A stretch of DNA of 64,000 nt, from positions 490,616 through 554,615 of the forward strand of contig NZ_KB911822.1 of NCBI RefSeq assembly GCF_000383675.1, given 5' to 3'. This stretch comes from Terracoccus sp. 273MFTsu3.1 (lineage in GTDB: Bacteria; Actinomycetota; Actinomycetes; Actinomycetales; Dermatophilaceae). Numbering within the stretch: the first letter of the stretch is position 1; each line of letters starts with the position of its first letter. Made by a program: the position numbers and the translations under genes. A model generated the notes under the pieces. It worked only from the letters and a program-made list of their open reading frames with translations, was not told where the DNA came from and searched no databases. Shown piece after piece: positions 36,583 to 46,286 of the stretch.

Positions 36583-37485
36583 ATGTCAGGAGACGATGAT
36601 CGCGTTGATGTCTGGGTTAGGCCCCTGCACTGGTTCGTGAGAGATCAAGGCTCTGGGGTCGCGCATCTCCTTGATTACGAGTGCGCCACGGCTGATCACG
36701 CGCTGTGCGGCAGGCCGTTCGGCGAGATCAGGTGGCAGGGTGATGAGCGCCCTCGTGCCGTCTGTCGGCGCTGTCAGGAGCGCCTGTCGAAGCACGAGGC
36801 CGGCGAGTGGCAACGACGCGCAGAAGCTGAGGCCGCACGCCGCCGCGAGCAGGAAGCGGAACTGCAAGCAATTCGTTCCCGGCTGCGTCGCGCGGAGAGA
36901 ACCATCCTCGACCTCGAAGCCGCTTCGACGGCGTTCGACCCTGAGGTCATAGTGCTGCACTGGTACGTGCGCGACCGAGGATCCCGTTCTGCACACCATC
37001 TGGACAGTGAGCGAGAGGCGCTCGACCACGGACTCTGTGGTCGCCCATTCGACGAGATTCTCTGGCAGGGAGCCGAAAGACCGCGTGCCGTCTGTCGGGC
37101 TTGTCAGGCGCACCTCGAGGCCTACGAAAAGAGGTGGTGGCAAAGGGTGGCCGCAGCCGAGCACGCGCGCCGCACAGCATTGGAGGAGGCCCAGAGCCGC
37201 TCGGACGAGCAGCGACGCTCCCTCGAGCAGAAGATCGAGAACCAACGCCTAGCGTTGAAGGGTTTTAATGAGCGCGTCCGGTCGGCGAAACCGTCAAACC
37301 TCAAGCCGCCACGACCCACACCGTCTTCGGGTAAGAGGTCCAAGCGGTCGCTGGCACACGACCTGCCCCGGCTCACCAAGCAGACGCGCTCGCGAACGTC
37401 AGAATCTTGGTTACCAGAGGGATACAAGCTGCCTACCATTCGGGTCGTTCCAGGCGGCTTGCCTGGTCATGGAAAGGGCCGTTAA
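36583..37485 (+). CDS. Orphan protein with tandem-duplicated zinc-ribbon-like module
   Basis: 300 residues from the ATG at 36583. Two copies of a roughly 55-residue module, at about 10-65 and 127-182, share the pattern LHWFVRDQGS...H.LD...DHALCGRPF.EI.WQG.ERPRAVCR.CQ. Each offers one His, one Cys in LCGR and a CxxC, a plausible zinc site. Each module is followed by a long charged coiled coil, and the carboxy end is basic and Pro/Ser-rich. No family was recognised beyond similarity to short actinobacterial HxL...LCGR...CxxC zinc modules. The duplication suggests a DNA-, RNA- or protein-binding dimer-like unit. It is convergent with the KAP NTPase gene. Confidence 0.7.
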   Translation: MSGDDDRVDVWVRPLHWFVRDQGSGVAHLLDYECATADHALCGRPFGEIRWQGDERPRAVCRRCQERLSKHEAGEWQRRAEAEAARRREQEAELQAIRSRLRRAERTILDLEAASTAFDPEVIVLHWYVRDRGSRSAHHLDSEREALDHGLCGRPFDEILWQGAERPRAVCRACQAHLEAYEKRWWQRVAAAEHARRTALEEAQSRSDEQRRSLEQKIENQRLALKGFNERVRSAKPSNLKPPRPTPSSGKRSKRSLAHDLPRLTKQTRSRTSESWLPEGYKLPTIRVVPGGLPGHGKGR

Positions 37486-37653
37486 AAGGGCCGATGACCA
37501 AACGGGGAGAGGCGAGGAAGTCCCGCACCGCCCGCACCGAACTCGCGTGGCAGGCGATTGGGCCAAGCGCATGAACCACCAGACTCAACGCTCTCTGCAC
37601 GTAGCATTCGGACTCCCGACGAATCTCCGGGCCTTCGCGACCGCTGTGGTCGG

Positions 37654-37693
37654 CTCGCGGCGGTGGGACCCGCCCGATTCGCGGCGGTAGGAC
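37654..37693 (+). repeat. Two copies of a CGCGGCGGTRGGAC repeat
   Basis: CTCGCGGCGGTGGGAC (37654-37669) and TTCGCGGCGGTAGGAC (37678-37693) are direct repeats 24 bp apart in the 340-bp gap (37486-37829) between convergent genes. A third copy, CTCGCGGCGGTAAGAC, is at 44949-44964. The gap holds no convincing gene. Confidence 0.55.
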
Positions 37694-37829
37694 ACAACCA
37701 ACACAGCCCTCTCAGCAACGATCGCATCGACCCTCGTCGGTGAGGCCATGCACCAATGGCCAGCGGCATGAGGCCCGCATGGTGCGGGGGGTTGTTAACC
37801 GCGCTGGGCGGATCGCTAGCAACGATTCC

Positions 37830-40715
37830 TCACAAGGAATCTTCGGGTCGCAATCTAGCTTGGAACCCTAAGGGCAAGTATGGATACACGCCGTCGAGGC
37901 AGTTCAACAAGTCAGTAGCCGATACATATCCGAAGGCCGCCACGTCCTGGCGAACAAAGTTGCTCCATCTTTCGCCTTCTTCGGATTCCTTGTCGACATG
38001 TCGTTCCATGCTTCGAATAATGTCCGCGGCGTTGGATGGCTCGCTCGCACGGTTCGCCAAGAGTTCCTGCAGCGCAGATGGCACCCCGATCGCCAGCGCC
38101 GCTGCCAGCAAGAGACCCAGCCCTGCGTGCACGTCTTCCGCGTTCTCCTCCTCGATCTCGGCGGCCAAGTATCGTGCGCGCAGAACTAGGTACAAGTTGA
38201 GAAAACGCTGGGCGCGGCGTGGTGAGTGGGAGACCAGAGGAGCGACGACCCGAAGTGCTGCGATCTCGTCCGGATTGAGGAATAGCGCTGTCGTGAGGCG
38301 GCGCAGGGCCAACTGCTCTGCGATCCCAGCTCCGATGGGACCTCCGGTCCTCCGAGGAGCATTCGCCTTCCGCCTCGAAATAGGGAAGCTTGTGTCGGAA
38401 CCCTCAGCTGAACTCGATGCAGGTCCGTTCGAGGAGTTCGCTAAGCCTGCCAAAAGGTCGGCCGACCCTTCGATCCCCATGGGGGGAAGAGAGTAGGTCA
38501 GCTGGAAGATCTTCTCGAGGTAATCTGCAGCGGTTGTAGAAGCTGACCGATCGGCAAGAAGAACCGGATGGCGCTCTCTCAGGGATTGCTCAAGCCATCG
38601 GGGGTTCACGCCCACTACGACCACGAACAAAGGCAGGGCAAGGAGTAGGTGAACGGCATCAAGCACATCCGCTACGCGCTCCGGGTCGCAACGATCCAGG
38701 TCGTCGATGTATAGGATGATTCGATCAAGCTTCCCATCTTCGTGATCATTGCCACTCAGGGTGTTCTTTATCAGTTCCTCCAGCTCGCGCAGGTCTCGAT
38801 GCGCGAGCGCGACTACGCCCAAGTAGTTTTGGTAGTCCGCGCTTTCCGCGCGCTCCTTGAGATACCTATGCAACAGTCTCACGCCGGTCATATCGTCATG
38901 CTTCAGCTTTGCCTGCGCCTCAGCAACCTCGGCCTCGACCAACGCTGTTTGCCTTTGCGTGTAGTCCGCCTCCGCGAGCCTCACTTCATCCTGCAAGATG
39001 GCCATCTCCTCAGCGAATCGGTTCTCGACCTCCTTCAGTCGTTGTTCGAGTTCATGCTGTACCCGCAGCGCAGGTCTTAACAATCTTCGAAGTAATGTGC
39101 TTTGTCGGGAAATCAAAGCCGCCGCGGCGGAAAAGACAGCTGTGACTTGCCCGATGACAAGGGCGGCGGATCCCGCCCACTCGTCCCAGAATCTCAGGAC
39201 GAGAGAAAGAGCAAAGGTGGTCAGCCCGACTATCGCGGCGGCGTACAGTCCGAATGCCAATGGGGACTTAAATCTTCCACCCGCAGTCGCTAAGACTCGT
39301 GCGCGACGTGCGAGCGTTGTGATCATACCCGCCGTTTCCCACAACTCCTTCGCGGAGTCCAGCATTGGGGGAACGCCGAGGGTGGTCGCCGCGCCGCTCA
39401 AGTCCTTCTTGAGTTCTGTATCTGCCGCCGTAACTTCGACAGCTGCCCAAAGGTCTCTTTTTCCCAACCGATGCGCATCAGTGAGTGCTTTGCGGCGCCG
39501 GGTTGAGGCGGCGGCCACGGCATCTTTTGCGACCGCAACACTTTGCTCCGCCAACTTGAGTCGAGCTGCGGCATCTGCGCTCATCTGTTGAGCGCCGGTC
39601 AGCTGCCCTATCGCCTCATCCAAGGCCTTTTGGTATGCAGGCTTGGTGCCATTAAGGCATGTAAAGACATGATCCAGGAGGCTGGCCCACAGGTTTCCCT
39701 CCGCATAATGCCACGCGCTGAACCATACATGCGCGACGTTTCGGCAAAAGGTGCTGCTCGTGACATCCTGCTCGCTCAGTGAATGAATTTCTGCCTGCAA
39801 ATGCTTCATGAAGAAGGTCTTGCCGCTTCCCCATTCGCCATAGAGACCAACCGCTATTGGCGGCTCGAGCCGTCGAGAGGACAGAAGCGCAGACATGGCC
39901 CTCACGTCTGGACCTATGCCTATCAGGTCCGTTGAGTTTGCTGAATCAGCAACCAACCCGGCCACAACTAGTCCGCGGGACGAATCATTCGAGGAGCGCA
40001 GCGATCGAATTCGTGCGCCCTGACTACCTAGCTTTGGGTTCTGGTCCGCCTCCAAGCCTCCGGAGCCAAGCGTGGATGTAGTCTGGTCTATTCGGGCAAG
40101 GTCTTCCTTTGCGAAAGGGTCTCCAAGTCGGGCGCCCTGTCGGAACCGGTCGCGCGCCTCGAGCATGTTGCCCCTGCGTTCCTGCAGCAGTCCTAGATCT
40201 CGGATGGCGTCGCGATCGCCCATGTCGGCGGCACGCTGCAGCGCCTCAACCGCTGCGTCCACGTCACCGATCCGCTCCAAGAGGAGTCCGAGCTCTCGCA
40301 GCGCGTCGGGATCACCCCTATCTGCCGCCTCGCGCAGGGGCACAACTGCCGCAGACTCCTCGCCCTTTTGCATGAGGACCTGGGCCAGTTCCCGGGCAGC
40401 GTCCATATTGTTCTCCAGTGCCGCGCGGCGCAGCCAGGATTCTGCGAGGTCGAGATCGCCGCTCGCTCGCGCCATGAGTCCCAGTTCACGCATAGCGGTC
40501 GGGCTGCCCATTTCAGCGCGCCGGCGCAAGCTTTCCGTTTCGTCCGGGGGACTTGCCACGGCCTCCAACTCGAGGGGGACCATCATGGAGTTAGGATGCG
40601 CCTCGTGAGGCCCGGGCTGCCGGGCCGATGTGAGCTGATAGGTGCACCCAGGTTCACTACATCTCCATTCCCTTGCAACGGCTGAGCCGTCGCCCGGCAC
40701 TCTGGGGTCACCCAT
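37830..40715 (-). CDS. KAP-family P-loop NTPase with TPR/Sel1-like repeats and two membrane helices
   Basis: 961 residues. A short C-x4-C...H..H segment (19-40) comes first, then about four 36-residue TPR/Sel1-like repeats (60-205; for example DPDALRELGLLLERIGDVDAA). The KAP NTPase follows, with Walker A GEWGSGKT at 293-300 and FSAWHYAEGNLW shortly after. A long helical insertion carries two adjacent membrane helices (about 480-505 and 515-535), the KAP hallmark. Walker B YIDDLDRC is at about 670. KAP proteins include PifA of the F plasmid, which blocks phage T7. The island setting suggests a membrane-tethered phage-defence or plasmid-exclusion protein, but function is inferred. Base composition is lower in GC than the backbone. 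No strong ribosome-binding site at the ATG. Confidence 0.85.
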   Translation of the reverse strand: MGDPRVPGDGSAVAREWRCSEPGCTYQLTSARQPGPHEAHPNSMMVPLELEAVASPPDETESLRRRAEMGSPTAMRELGLMARASGDLDLAESWLRRAALENNMDAARELAQVLMQKGEESAAVVPLREAADRGDPDALRELGLLLERIGDVDAAVEALQRAADMGDRDAIRDLGLLQERRGNMLEARDRFRQGARLGDPFAKEDLARIDQTTSTLGSGGLEADQNPKLGSQGARIRSLRSSNDSSRGLVVAGLVADSANSTDLIGIGPDVRAMSALLSSRRLEPPIAVGLYGEWGSGKTFFMKHLQAEIHSLSEQDVTSSTFCRNVAHVWFSAWHYAEGNLWASLLDHVFTCLNGTKPAYQKALDEAIGQLTGAQQMSADAAARLKLAEQSVAVAKDAVAAASTRRRKALTDAHRLGKRDLWAAVEVTAADTELKKDLSGAATTLGVPPMLDSAKELWETAGMITTLARRARVLATAGGRFKSPLAFGLYAAAIVGLTTFALSLVLRFWDEWAGSAALVIGQVTAVFSAAAALISRQSTLLRRLLRPALRVQHELEQRLKEVENRFAEEMAILQDEVRLAEADYTQRQTALVEAEVAEAQAKLKHDDMTGVRLLHRYLKERAESADYQNYLGVVALAHRDLRELEELIKNTLSGNDHEDGKLDRIILYIDDLDRCDPERVADVLDAVHLLLALPLFVVVVGVNPRWLEQSLRERHPVLLADRSASTTAADYLEKIFQLTYSLPPMGIEGSADLLAGLANSSNGPASSSAEGSDTSFPISRRKANAPRRTGGPIGAGIAEQLALRRLTTALFLNPDEIAALRVVAPLVSHSPRRAQRFLNLYLVLRARYLAAEIEEENAEDVHAGLGLLLAAALAIGVPSALQELLANRASEPSNAADIIRSMERHVDKESEEGERWSNFVRQDVAAFGYVSATDLLNCLDGVYPYLPLGFQARLRPEDSL

Positions 40716-41244
40716 GTCGCTGGCAGGCGTCCGGCCGTACGCACAGATATTCGACGATTGTGCAAGCAGAGCAGATCTTGCGTGCCTCTGCTGCTCCTCG
40801 GCGCCGCTCCAGGAACGTCGCAGTGAGGCGCCTTTGATGCCGAGCGGGCTCAGCCATGAATCTCCCTATCCCAGCCGCGACATGACAGACTGACCCTACC
40901 GCCCGAGGGCGCAGGCCGATGAACATGTCTGGCCGGCGGAAGGGATGTCGAAGATACGTGCTTGCGGAACGGTTGACGACGATTCCAACACCTTTGAAAC
41001 TTGATCACCGCACGCAGATGAGCCGGGCTCGCGCGGCCATCTCGATAACCGATACGGGATCGCTTGGTCGACGCAGCGGGAGCGTGAGCCCAGACCAGTT
41101 CGCCCGGCGATCTCGCGCTCAACTGTGCTAATCGCCCTCACCTCTGCCGACGGGTGCAATATCAGCGGCGTGACGAACGGGGTCTATGTGGGGGCGGCGA
41201 CGCTGCCCCACAGTGGGCGGAATCGACGCGGGCCGGGCATCTTG
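40716..41244. other. Non-coding stretch upstream of the KAP gene
   Basis: About 530 bp without a convincing gene; short frames on both strands have no family resemblance. It should contain the promoter for the KAP gene and the 3' region of the recombinase transcript. Confidence 0.4.
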
Positions 41245-42159
41245 TCAGACGCCCGCGACGTAGGCGGTTAGGAAGTGGACGCCATGCCGGTCGAGGTTGC
41301 CGCGAGCGCGGTCGTAGTGCTCGGTGGTGCGCGGGTCGGCGTGCCTGGCGAGAATCTGTGCGTCGCGGAGCGGGACGCCAGCGTCGAGGGCGTTGGTGAT
41401 GGCGGCGTGCCGTAGCGAGTGAGGGCTGATGTGCCGCGGGATCCCGGCGGTCTTCGCGATGCGGGCGACCATCCGGTAGACATCGCGTCGATCAACCGGC
41501 TTGCCAGAGACCGGCCTAAGCACCAGCGGGCCGGACGTGCGTTGGCCGCGGCACGCCTCGAGTGCCCGGAGTACAGGGACGGTGACCGGCATGGTGGCCG
41601 GTTTGTTGCCCTTGCCGACCAGGTGCAGCACGCGGTGTCCGCGCAGGGTGTCGGCGTAGTCCTCGATCCGCACCGCCGCCGCTTCCGAGGCGCGGAGGGC
41701 GTTGATGCCCAGCAAGTACGCGAGGGCGCCGTGGTGGACGGTGATGGTCTGGGCGACCTGCAGGAACCGGATCAGCTCGAGCCTGTCGAGCCCCTGGGTG
41801 CGGGACTCGTCGCGGTGAATCTTCGGCAGCCGCGCGTACACGGCTGGGTCGGCGCTGATCAGGCCGTCGATGTGGGCGAACCGGAAATAGCCACGGACGG
41901 CGTGCATCATCGTGTTGACCGAGGAGTCCATCAGCCCGCAGTCGCCGAGGTGTCGGATGTAGAGCTCGACGTGGGCTCGCTGGATGCCGGTCAGTGCGTC
42001 CAGCCCGTTGCTCTCGCACCAGGCGAACCACTGCCGCAGCTGAAACGCGTAGAGGGTGTGAGTGCGCCCGCCGTAGCGGGCCAAGTACGAGACCGCCGCC
42101 AGTTGGGCCGTCGACATCGTCGCGGGCTGAAACGGAAGAAGTGCCGTCGGAGCGGACAT
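41245..42159 (-). CDS. Tyrosine recombinase (XerC/D-like phage integrase family)
   Basis: 304 residues. An amino-terminal SAM-like domain (TAQLAAVSYLARYGGRTHTLYAFQLRQWFAWC...) precedes a catalytic domain with Arg in INALRASEAAAVRIEDY, HxxR in PHSLRHAAITNALDAG, a later His in ARHADPRTTEHYDR and the Tyr of that same motif. All catalytic positions are present. It lacks an arm-binding domain and a neighbouring excisionase, unlike the integrase at 32968. It could be a second mobile unit nested in the island, a dimer resolvase for the excised circle, or a gene-cassette recombinase. No terminal repeats were identified. Confidence 0.88.
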   Translation of the reverse strand: MSAPTALLPFQPATMSTAQLAAVSYLARYGGRTHTLYAFQLRQWFAWCESNGLDALTGIQRAHVELYIRHLGDCGLMDSSVNTMMHAVRGYFRFAHIDGLISADPAVYARLPKIHRDESRTQGLDRLELIRFLQVAQTITVHHGALAYLLGINALRASEAAAVRIEDYADTLRGHRVLHLVGKGNKPATMPVTVPVLRALEACRGQRTSGPLVLRPVSGKPVDRRDVYRMVARIAKTAGIPRHISPHSLRHAAITNALDAGVPLRDAQILARHADPRTTEHYDRARGNLDRHGVHFLTAYVAGV

Positions 42160-42380
42160 TGGGTCACCTCGCGCGGCGACTGAATACTGGGCCGGACCCC
42201 GTTCGCCGCCAACGTGGCCAGCATCTGGGGCTCATCGACGGTAGACCGGGGCGTGTTCTCGCGTCGGCAGGCGGCGGAAAGACGCACTCGCAGAATCGCC
42301 TCGGAGGAGTCGATAACGTCATGTGGACTGCCGGCCAGTTGCTGTCCAGGGGTGAGACGTCGGGTGGATACACCTAGAGG

Positions 42381-43142
42381 TCAGGTCAGATTGACGTACG
42401 GCGGATGCGCGAGTGGATCTTCGGCCAATTGAGGGCGAATGACCACGCTTCGCCAGGTCCCTCCGACGAAGGCGCTAAGCCCATGTGACTTCTCGTGCTC
42501 AGCGGCCAACTGAAGGCCGGTTACGGCTGCCTCTGCTGCAGCGACTGCCGTCATCTCACGTACGGACTCATGCTGGCCGAATCGCTCTCTCATTGGGTTT
42601 CTGTACCACGGCGAGTGACCACCGATCTCATTCAGATATCGATCAGCTTCGCCGGTAAGCGTGCCTATCGCACGGAAAGTCGGTTCTGCTCTTTGCGGCG
42701 AATCTCTCGTGACGTCGAGGATCCAGAACTCTGGCTTGGGTTCAGGCAGGTCGGGGTAGCCGCAAAGGAGGCCCATGAACTCACTTCGAACCGTAGTCCC
42801 CTCGTCGGTCCACATTTCAGCAACCGGATATAGCACTTCCAACCGCGCGAATTGCGCTTGGATTCGGCACGCAAGCGACTCGAGGGAAGTGTGCGCCGTC
42901 CATACAGCTTCAAGCTCTCCAAGCATTTCGTCTGCGATATGGGCGACTTCGAAGCCCCCGTACGATCCTCTATTCACGAATAGAAGGCAGTACGGAAGAT
43001 GATTGGGCGCGATGGCGAGCTTGCGCGTATCGGTGAGAGCCGGCCGCGGATCAGCCTCGTTCGATATGGTTGAGAAAGTCGTCTTGCCATCACATAGCGC
43101 GACCAACCCGTCAGTCGCTGCGAATGCCAGGCAGAGACTCAT
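42381..43142 (-). CDS. Putative Ntn-hydrolase (proteasome-fold) protein
   Basis: 253 residues. The start MSLCLAFAATDGLVALCDGKTT resembles the first two strands of proteasome beta or HslV subunits (TTIVGIK..DGVVLAAD). If Met1 is removed, Ser becomes residue 1 and an Asp falls exactly at position 17, the conserved proteasome Asp17. A DTRKLAIAP segment then takes the place of the Lys33 strand, after a short insertion. A glycine-rich NRGSYGGFEVAHIADEMLGEL matches the following helix. The carboxy half is unlike the proteasome. It is proposed as a self-processed or Met-trimmed peptidase/amidohydrolase. No regulatory ATPase is adjacent. The family is inferred from pattern only. Confidence 0.5.
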   Translation of the reverse strand: MSLCLAFAATDGLVALCDGKTTFSTISNEADPRPALTDTRKLAIAPNHLPYCLLFVNRGSYGGFEVAHIADEMLGELEAVWTAHTSLESLACRIQAQFARLEVLYPVAEMWTDEGTTVRSEFMGLLCGYPDLPEPKPEFWILDVTRDSPQRAEPTFRAIGTLTGEADRYLNEIGGHSPWYRNPMRERFGQHESVREMTAVAAAEAAVTGLQLAAEHEKSHGLSAFVGGTWRSVVIRPQLAEDPLAHPPYVNLT

Positions 43143-43481
43143 GGTTTCTCACCCTTTGCTGACCGGTGGCTCTTGCGCGCTACCCGAGGCCTAGGCCAAC
43201 GATGAGCCGGCGTGAGCAGCCATCCATATGCCTGACAGTACCGCCACGCCGGGCGCGGAGCACATCGACCTGGTTGGGAGTGCTGCCTCAGGCTTGCCAA
43301 GGTTTGGCAGTGTCGGTTTGGCAGGGCGCGGCGATACCCAGACCCATTGCCAGGCGCCCAGACGCGGCGGAAGGACGCGAGCGCCCTGATGGGGGCTGAC
43401 GCCCTCCTAGTGCGGACGGGGGACGCGTTACCTACGGCAAGGCGCTTTTGCAGTGTCGGCCCAAGGCGTCAGACTCGGATA

Positions 43482-44937
43482 GTGAAGCCATCTCGTCAAG
43501 GAAAGTTCCCCTACTCGGCGTTCACGCAAGCCTGTCGAGCGTTCCGCCCAACCGAGCTGCTACCTGCCATCGCTGAAGCTTCTGCAGACCTTGGCGAGCC
43601 GCCGTACTCAACCCAAGCAATGATGCGAACACCGCCGTGGGGGTTGGCTGCGGCAGCCCGAGAGTCGCTGCTATATGGTAACGAGTACCGCTCCAAACCC
43701 GTTGACGCGGACGCCCTGCGTTCCCTGATGCACAAGTTCCAGGTCGCAATGGACATGAACGATTCCGAGGCCAGCGACGTCGACTTCTTTGTCCGACTTA
43801 CCACGCGTTTAACGTATGAGCAGTTCCCATACCAAGAGTCGATGTTCGAGGAGGTTGCGCGCTCACACGCTTGGCTAGTCGAGGGACTGCCTGATGTCGA
43901 AACGAAGGTAATCACTACGGACTCGTTGGCGTCCATGCTGGGTGGCCTGTCCTTGCGGGAGGCCATCGGCGCTACCTTCTTCCTCCAAGTCGGAGCGCTG
44001 CAGAACGAAGGCACGTATAGGCGGAGTTGGCTTGACCAGCCCAACTTTGCTGAGGTGTTGAAGGTCTACCCCCGGTCGTCCATAGAGCTGATATCAAGCC
44101 GCTTGACGACGACACCTGAAGGCTTTCGTGCAGCATTCGCGCAGCACTCACTCGGGACGGCCACGATGTCGCGATTCGACTACAACCCGCTCGTCGCTAC
44201 ACCGTTTGTGGATCTGGGCGACACAGTCGTAGCACCGGCAACACGCCTCATCCTGCGTACCGTTACGCCGGGGGGGCTTGTACTATGCGGGCCTGGCTGA
44301 GCATGGGGTCACGTTCGCTGAAGACCTAGGACGATTGTTCGAGCACTACGTCGGCCGTCAGCTCAAACTGATCGAAGCTGCTCAGGTTGAGCCGGAAATC
44401 GTTTTCGGGAAGGGGGGTGGGAACAAAAGCGTCGATTGGTTCGTGATCCTTCCGAACCTCGTTGTATTGGTTGAGGTCAAATCACGCCGACTTGGCCCCG
44501 CGGCTCGCGCGGGCGATGCAGCCCTCTTTGCATCCCTCGCAGAAACTTTGGGCGGCGCCAAGGAGCAACTGACACGCACCGTTGAACGCCTTGCTGATGG
44601 CCACCCCGCCTTCGCCCACATACCAACGGACCGTCCGATGCTCGGTTTGATCGTGACTGCAGAGCCGTACTACACGGGCCCGGCCTACCTCCTCGACCAT
44701 GGCGTGGCGACCATCCGAGGCGGGCGCTTATCCGATGTCCCAGTGACGACGGCGTCAGCCAGGGAACTCGAATGGTTGGTCACCCACGGCAGTGACTTGG
44801 AACCCATGCTGCTCGCAGAGATGGCAAAGGCCGCAGGCGGCGTCGTGGGCCTGCGCGACATTGGGAAGAAGCCAGGTGTCGACAACCCAATCCTGCTGAA
44901 CGCGTGGGACTCGTACCCATGGCCAACCACGACGTAG
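43482..44937 (+). pseudogene. PD-(D/E)XK nuclease-like protein gene split by a frameshift
   Basis: Two overlapping frames form one continuous protein if a base is removed. The first frame (start perhaps GTG 43482, open to a stop at 44298-44300) ends in TRLILRTVTPGGL. The second, from 44278, continues LYYAGLAEHGVTFAEDLGRLFEHYVGRQL without homologous overlap. The junction is a run of seven G followed by CTTG at about 44270-44278. The second part contains SVDWFVILPNLVVLVEVKSRRL, a D-x(n)-EVK nuclease core. The whole would be about 480 residues. It may be a real pseudogene, a sequencing error in the homopolymer, or programmed slippage. No family was recognised for the amino part. Confidence 0.6.
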
Positions 44938-44948
44938 TTGTCGCCCGG

Positions 44949-44964
44949 CTCGCGGCGGTAAGAC
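44949..44964 (+). repeat. Third copy of the CGCGGCGGTRRGAC repeat
   Basis: CTCGCGGCGGTAAGAC lies 12 bp after the stop of the split nuclease gene and matches the pair at 37654-37693. A weaker relative, CTCGCGGCGAGAGTGAAC, is near 50817. Confidence 0.5.
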
Positions 44965-45212
44965 GCTGTGATCGTGAGGGTCTGTGGGGGCGGGTGTCAC
45001 CCGACTGTGTGGTGAGAGGCTGAATCTCGGGACTTTCGGGCCCGACGGTTTCTAGCGGGCCTTCATGGCAACAGCGACTCGCGAGCCTGATGTCGTGGTG
45101 ATGGCGGGGGGTTGCTGGGCCTCGAGCCAGCAGGGTAGAGCCGTATTCCCTGCGGCGCCGCAGATTTGTGAACGACCACCTAGCCAAGGGGGTTCCTGGG
45201 AGCGAGCCGCAC

Positions 45213-45998
45213 CTATTCCGTGATGATGGGGTGGTCTCGGAGCCATTCGACACGAGCCCGACGAACCGCCCGAATCCTCGATCGGTGACCGGCTGTCGGA
45301 CGGACACGACCTCGGCCGCCAATAGCGGCGACCAAACCACGCTGCCTGACTTCGGCTATATCGGCCTGCTGCGCAGTGACGTTGCTGACGATCCCCGAGG
45401 TACGCATGTGCATCTTGGCCAGATCGACCCAAGCCCGGTCAAGGCCAGCCCGCTCCTTCGACCGCGCAATGCGCTCATCGGTCCACGCCTCGCCGAACAC
45501 CCGCACCATCGCCTGCAGCTCAGCGAGCTGGCCCGTGAGCACCTCAGTCGTTCGCCGCGAATCCTCGTCGAACTTCCGCTCCCGATCCAGGCGATCCATG
45601 ATCACCGTGCGATGAGCGAACCACGACGCCAAGCCGACTCCGATCAGGCCGGTCAGCATGGGGATCCCAATGTTGTTCACGTCGTCCCCCAGGTCGAGCG
45701 CGGCGCCAGTGGCCACCGAGAACACGACGAGCACGACCGGGATGCTCTCGGCGTGAGCGCGGACGCGCTTGAACCGCAGCGCCAGCCAGACGGCGCAGGC
45801 GATCGCCAGCCCAACCCAGAACATCCAGAAGTAGTCGGGCGGGCGGTTGTTAACGATGGTCTCGCGCGCCACCCCTATGAATGCGCCCAGAAGGTAGATG
45901 GTCCACACGGAGATCCAGAAGTCTGGACGGGCCCGCCACCGGCGAAGGGCAGCCTTCACGCTGCCCCATGAGAGAACCGGGTCATGCTCATCTGCCAT
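45213..45998 (-). CDS. Orphan membrane protein with C-terminal coiled coil
   Basis: 261 residues from the ATG at 45998; an ATG at 46019 is possible and neither has a strong ribosome-binding site. Three or four hydrophobic segments (about 28-45, 55-72, 83-100, 108-128) are followed by a long charged helix (RLDRERKFDEDSRRTTEVLT and onward) and a basic, Arg-rich end. No family was recognised. The layout, membrane bundle plus cytosolic coil, is shared with several orphan island proteins. The frame upstream of 46019 is probably not coding. Confidence 0.6.
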   Translation of the reverse strand: MADEHDPVLSWGSVKAALRRWRARPDFWISVWTIYLLGAFIGVARETIVNNRPPDYFWMFWVGLAIACAVWLALRFKRVRAHAESIPVVLVVFSVATGAALDLGDDVNNIGIPMLTGLIGVGLASWFAHRTVIMDRLDRERKFDEDSRRTTEVLTGQLAELQAMVRVFGEAWTDERIARSKERAGLDRAWVDLAKMHMRTSGIVSNVTAQQADIAEVRQRGLVAAIGGRGRVRPTAGHRSRIRAVRRARVEWLRDHPIITE

Positions 45999-46286
45999 AC
46001 CGTCGGAGGTCGCCACCATGGCTGAGGTTCCCACACGCTGCAGCGCGAAGGCCCGCAGCGGCGCGCCTGGGAGAAACTGGCCCCTACCCGGGGCTCCGCA
46101 CTTTCGCATGCACGGCGGCGCCTCACCCCAGGCCTAGGTGAGGGCCGCCGAGCGCATCGCCGCTCGCACTGGCCGAAGCTCAGGTCGTTCTAGGCTTGTG
46201 AGCGGTCAGCCCTGACGCGGCGGGGCTAATGGCGGCCTTGACCGCGGCCTAGCGGTGCTCCGTTCACTCGGTGGCGTCGGAGTTGG

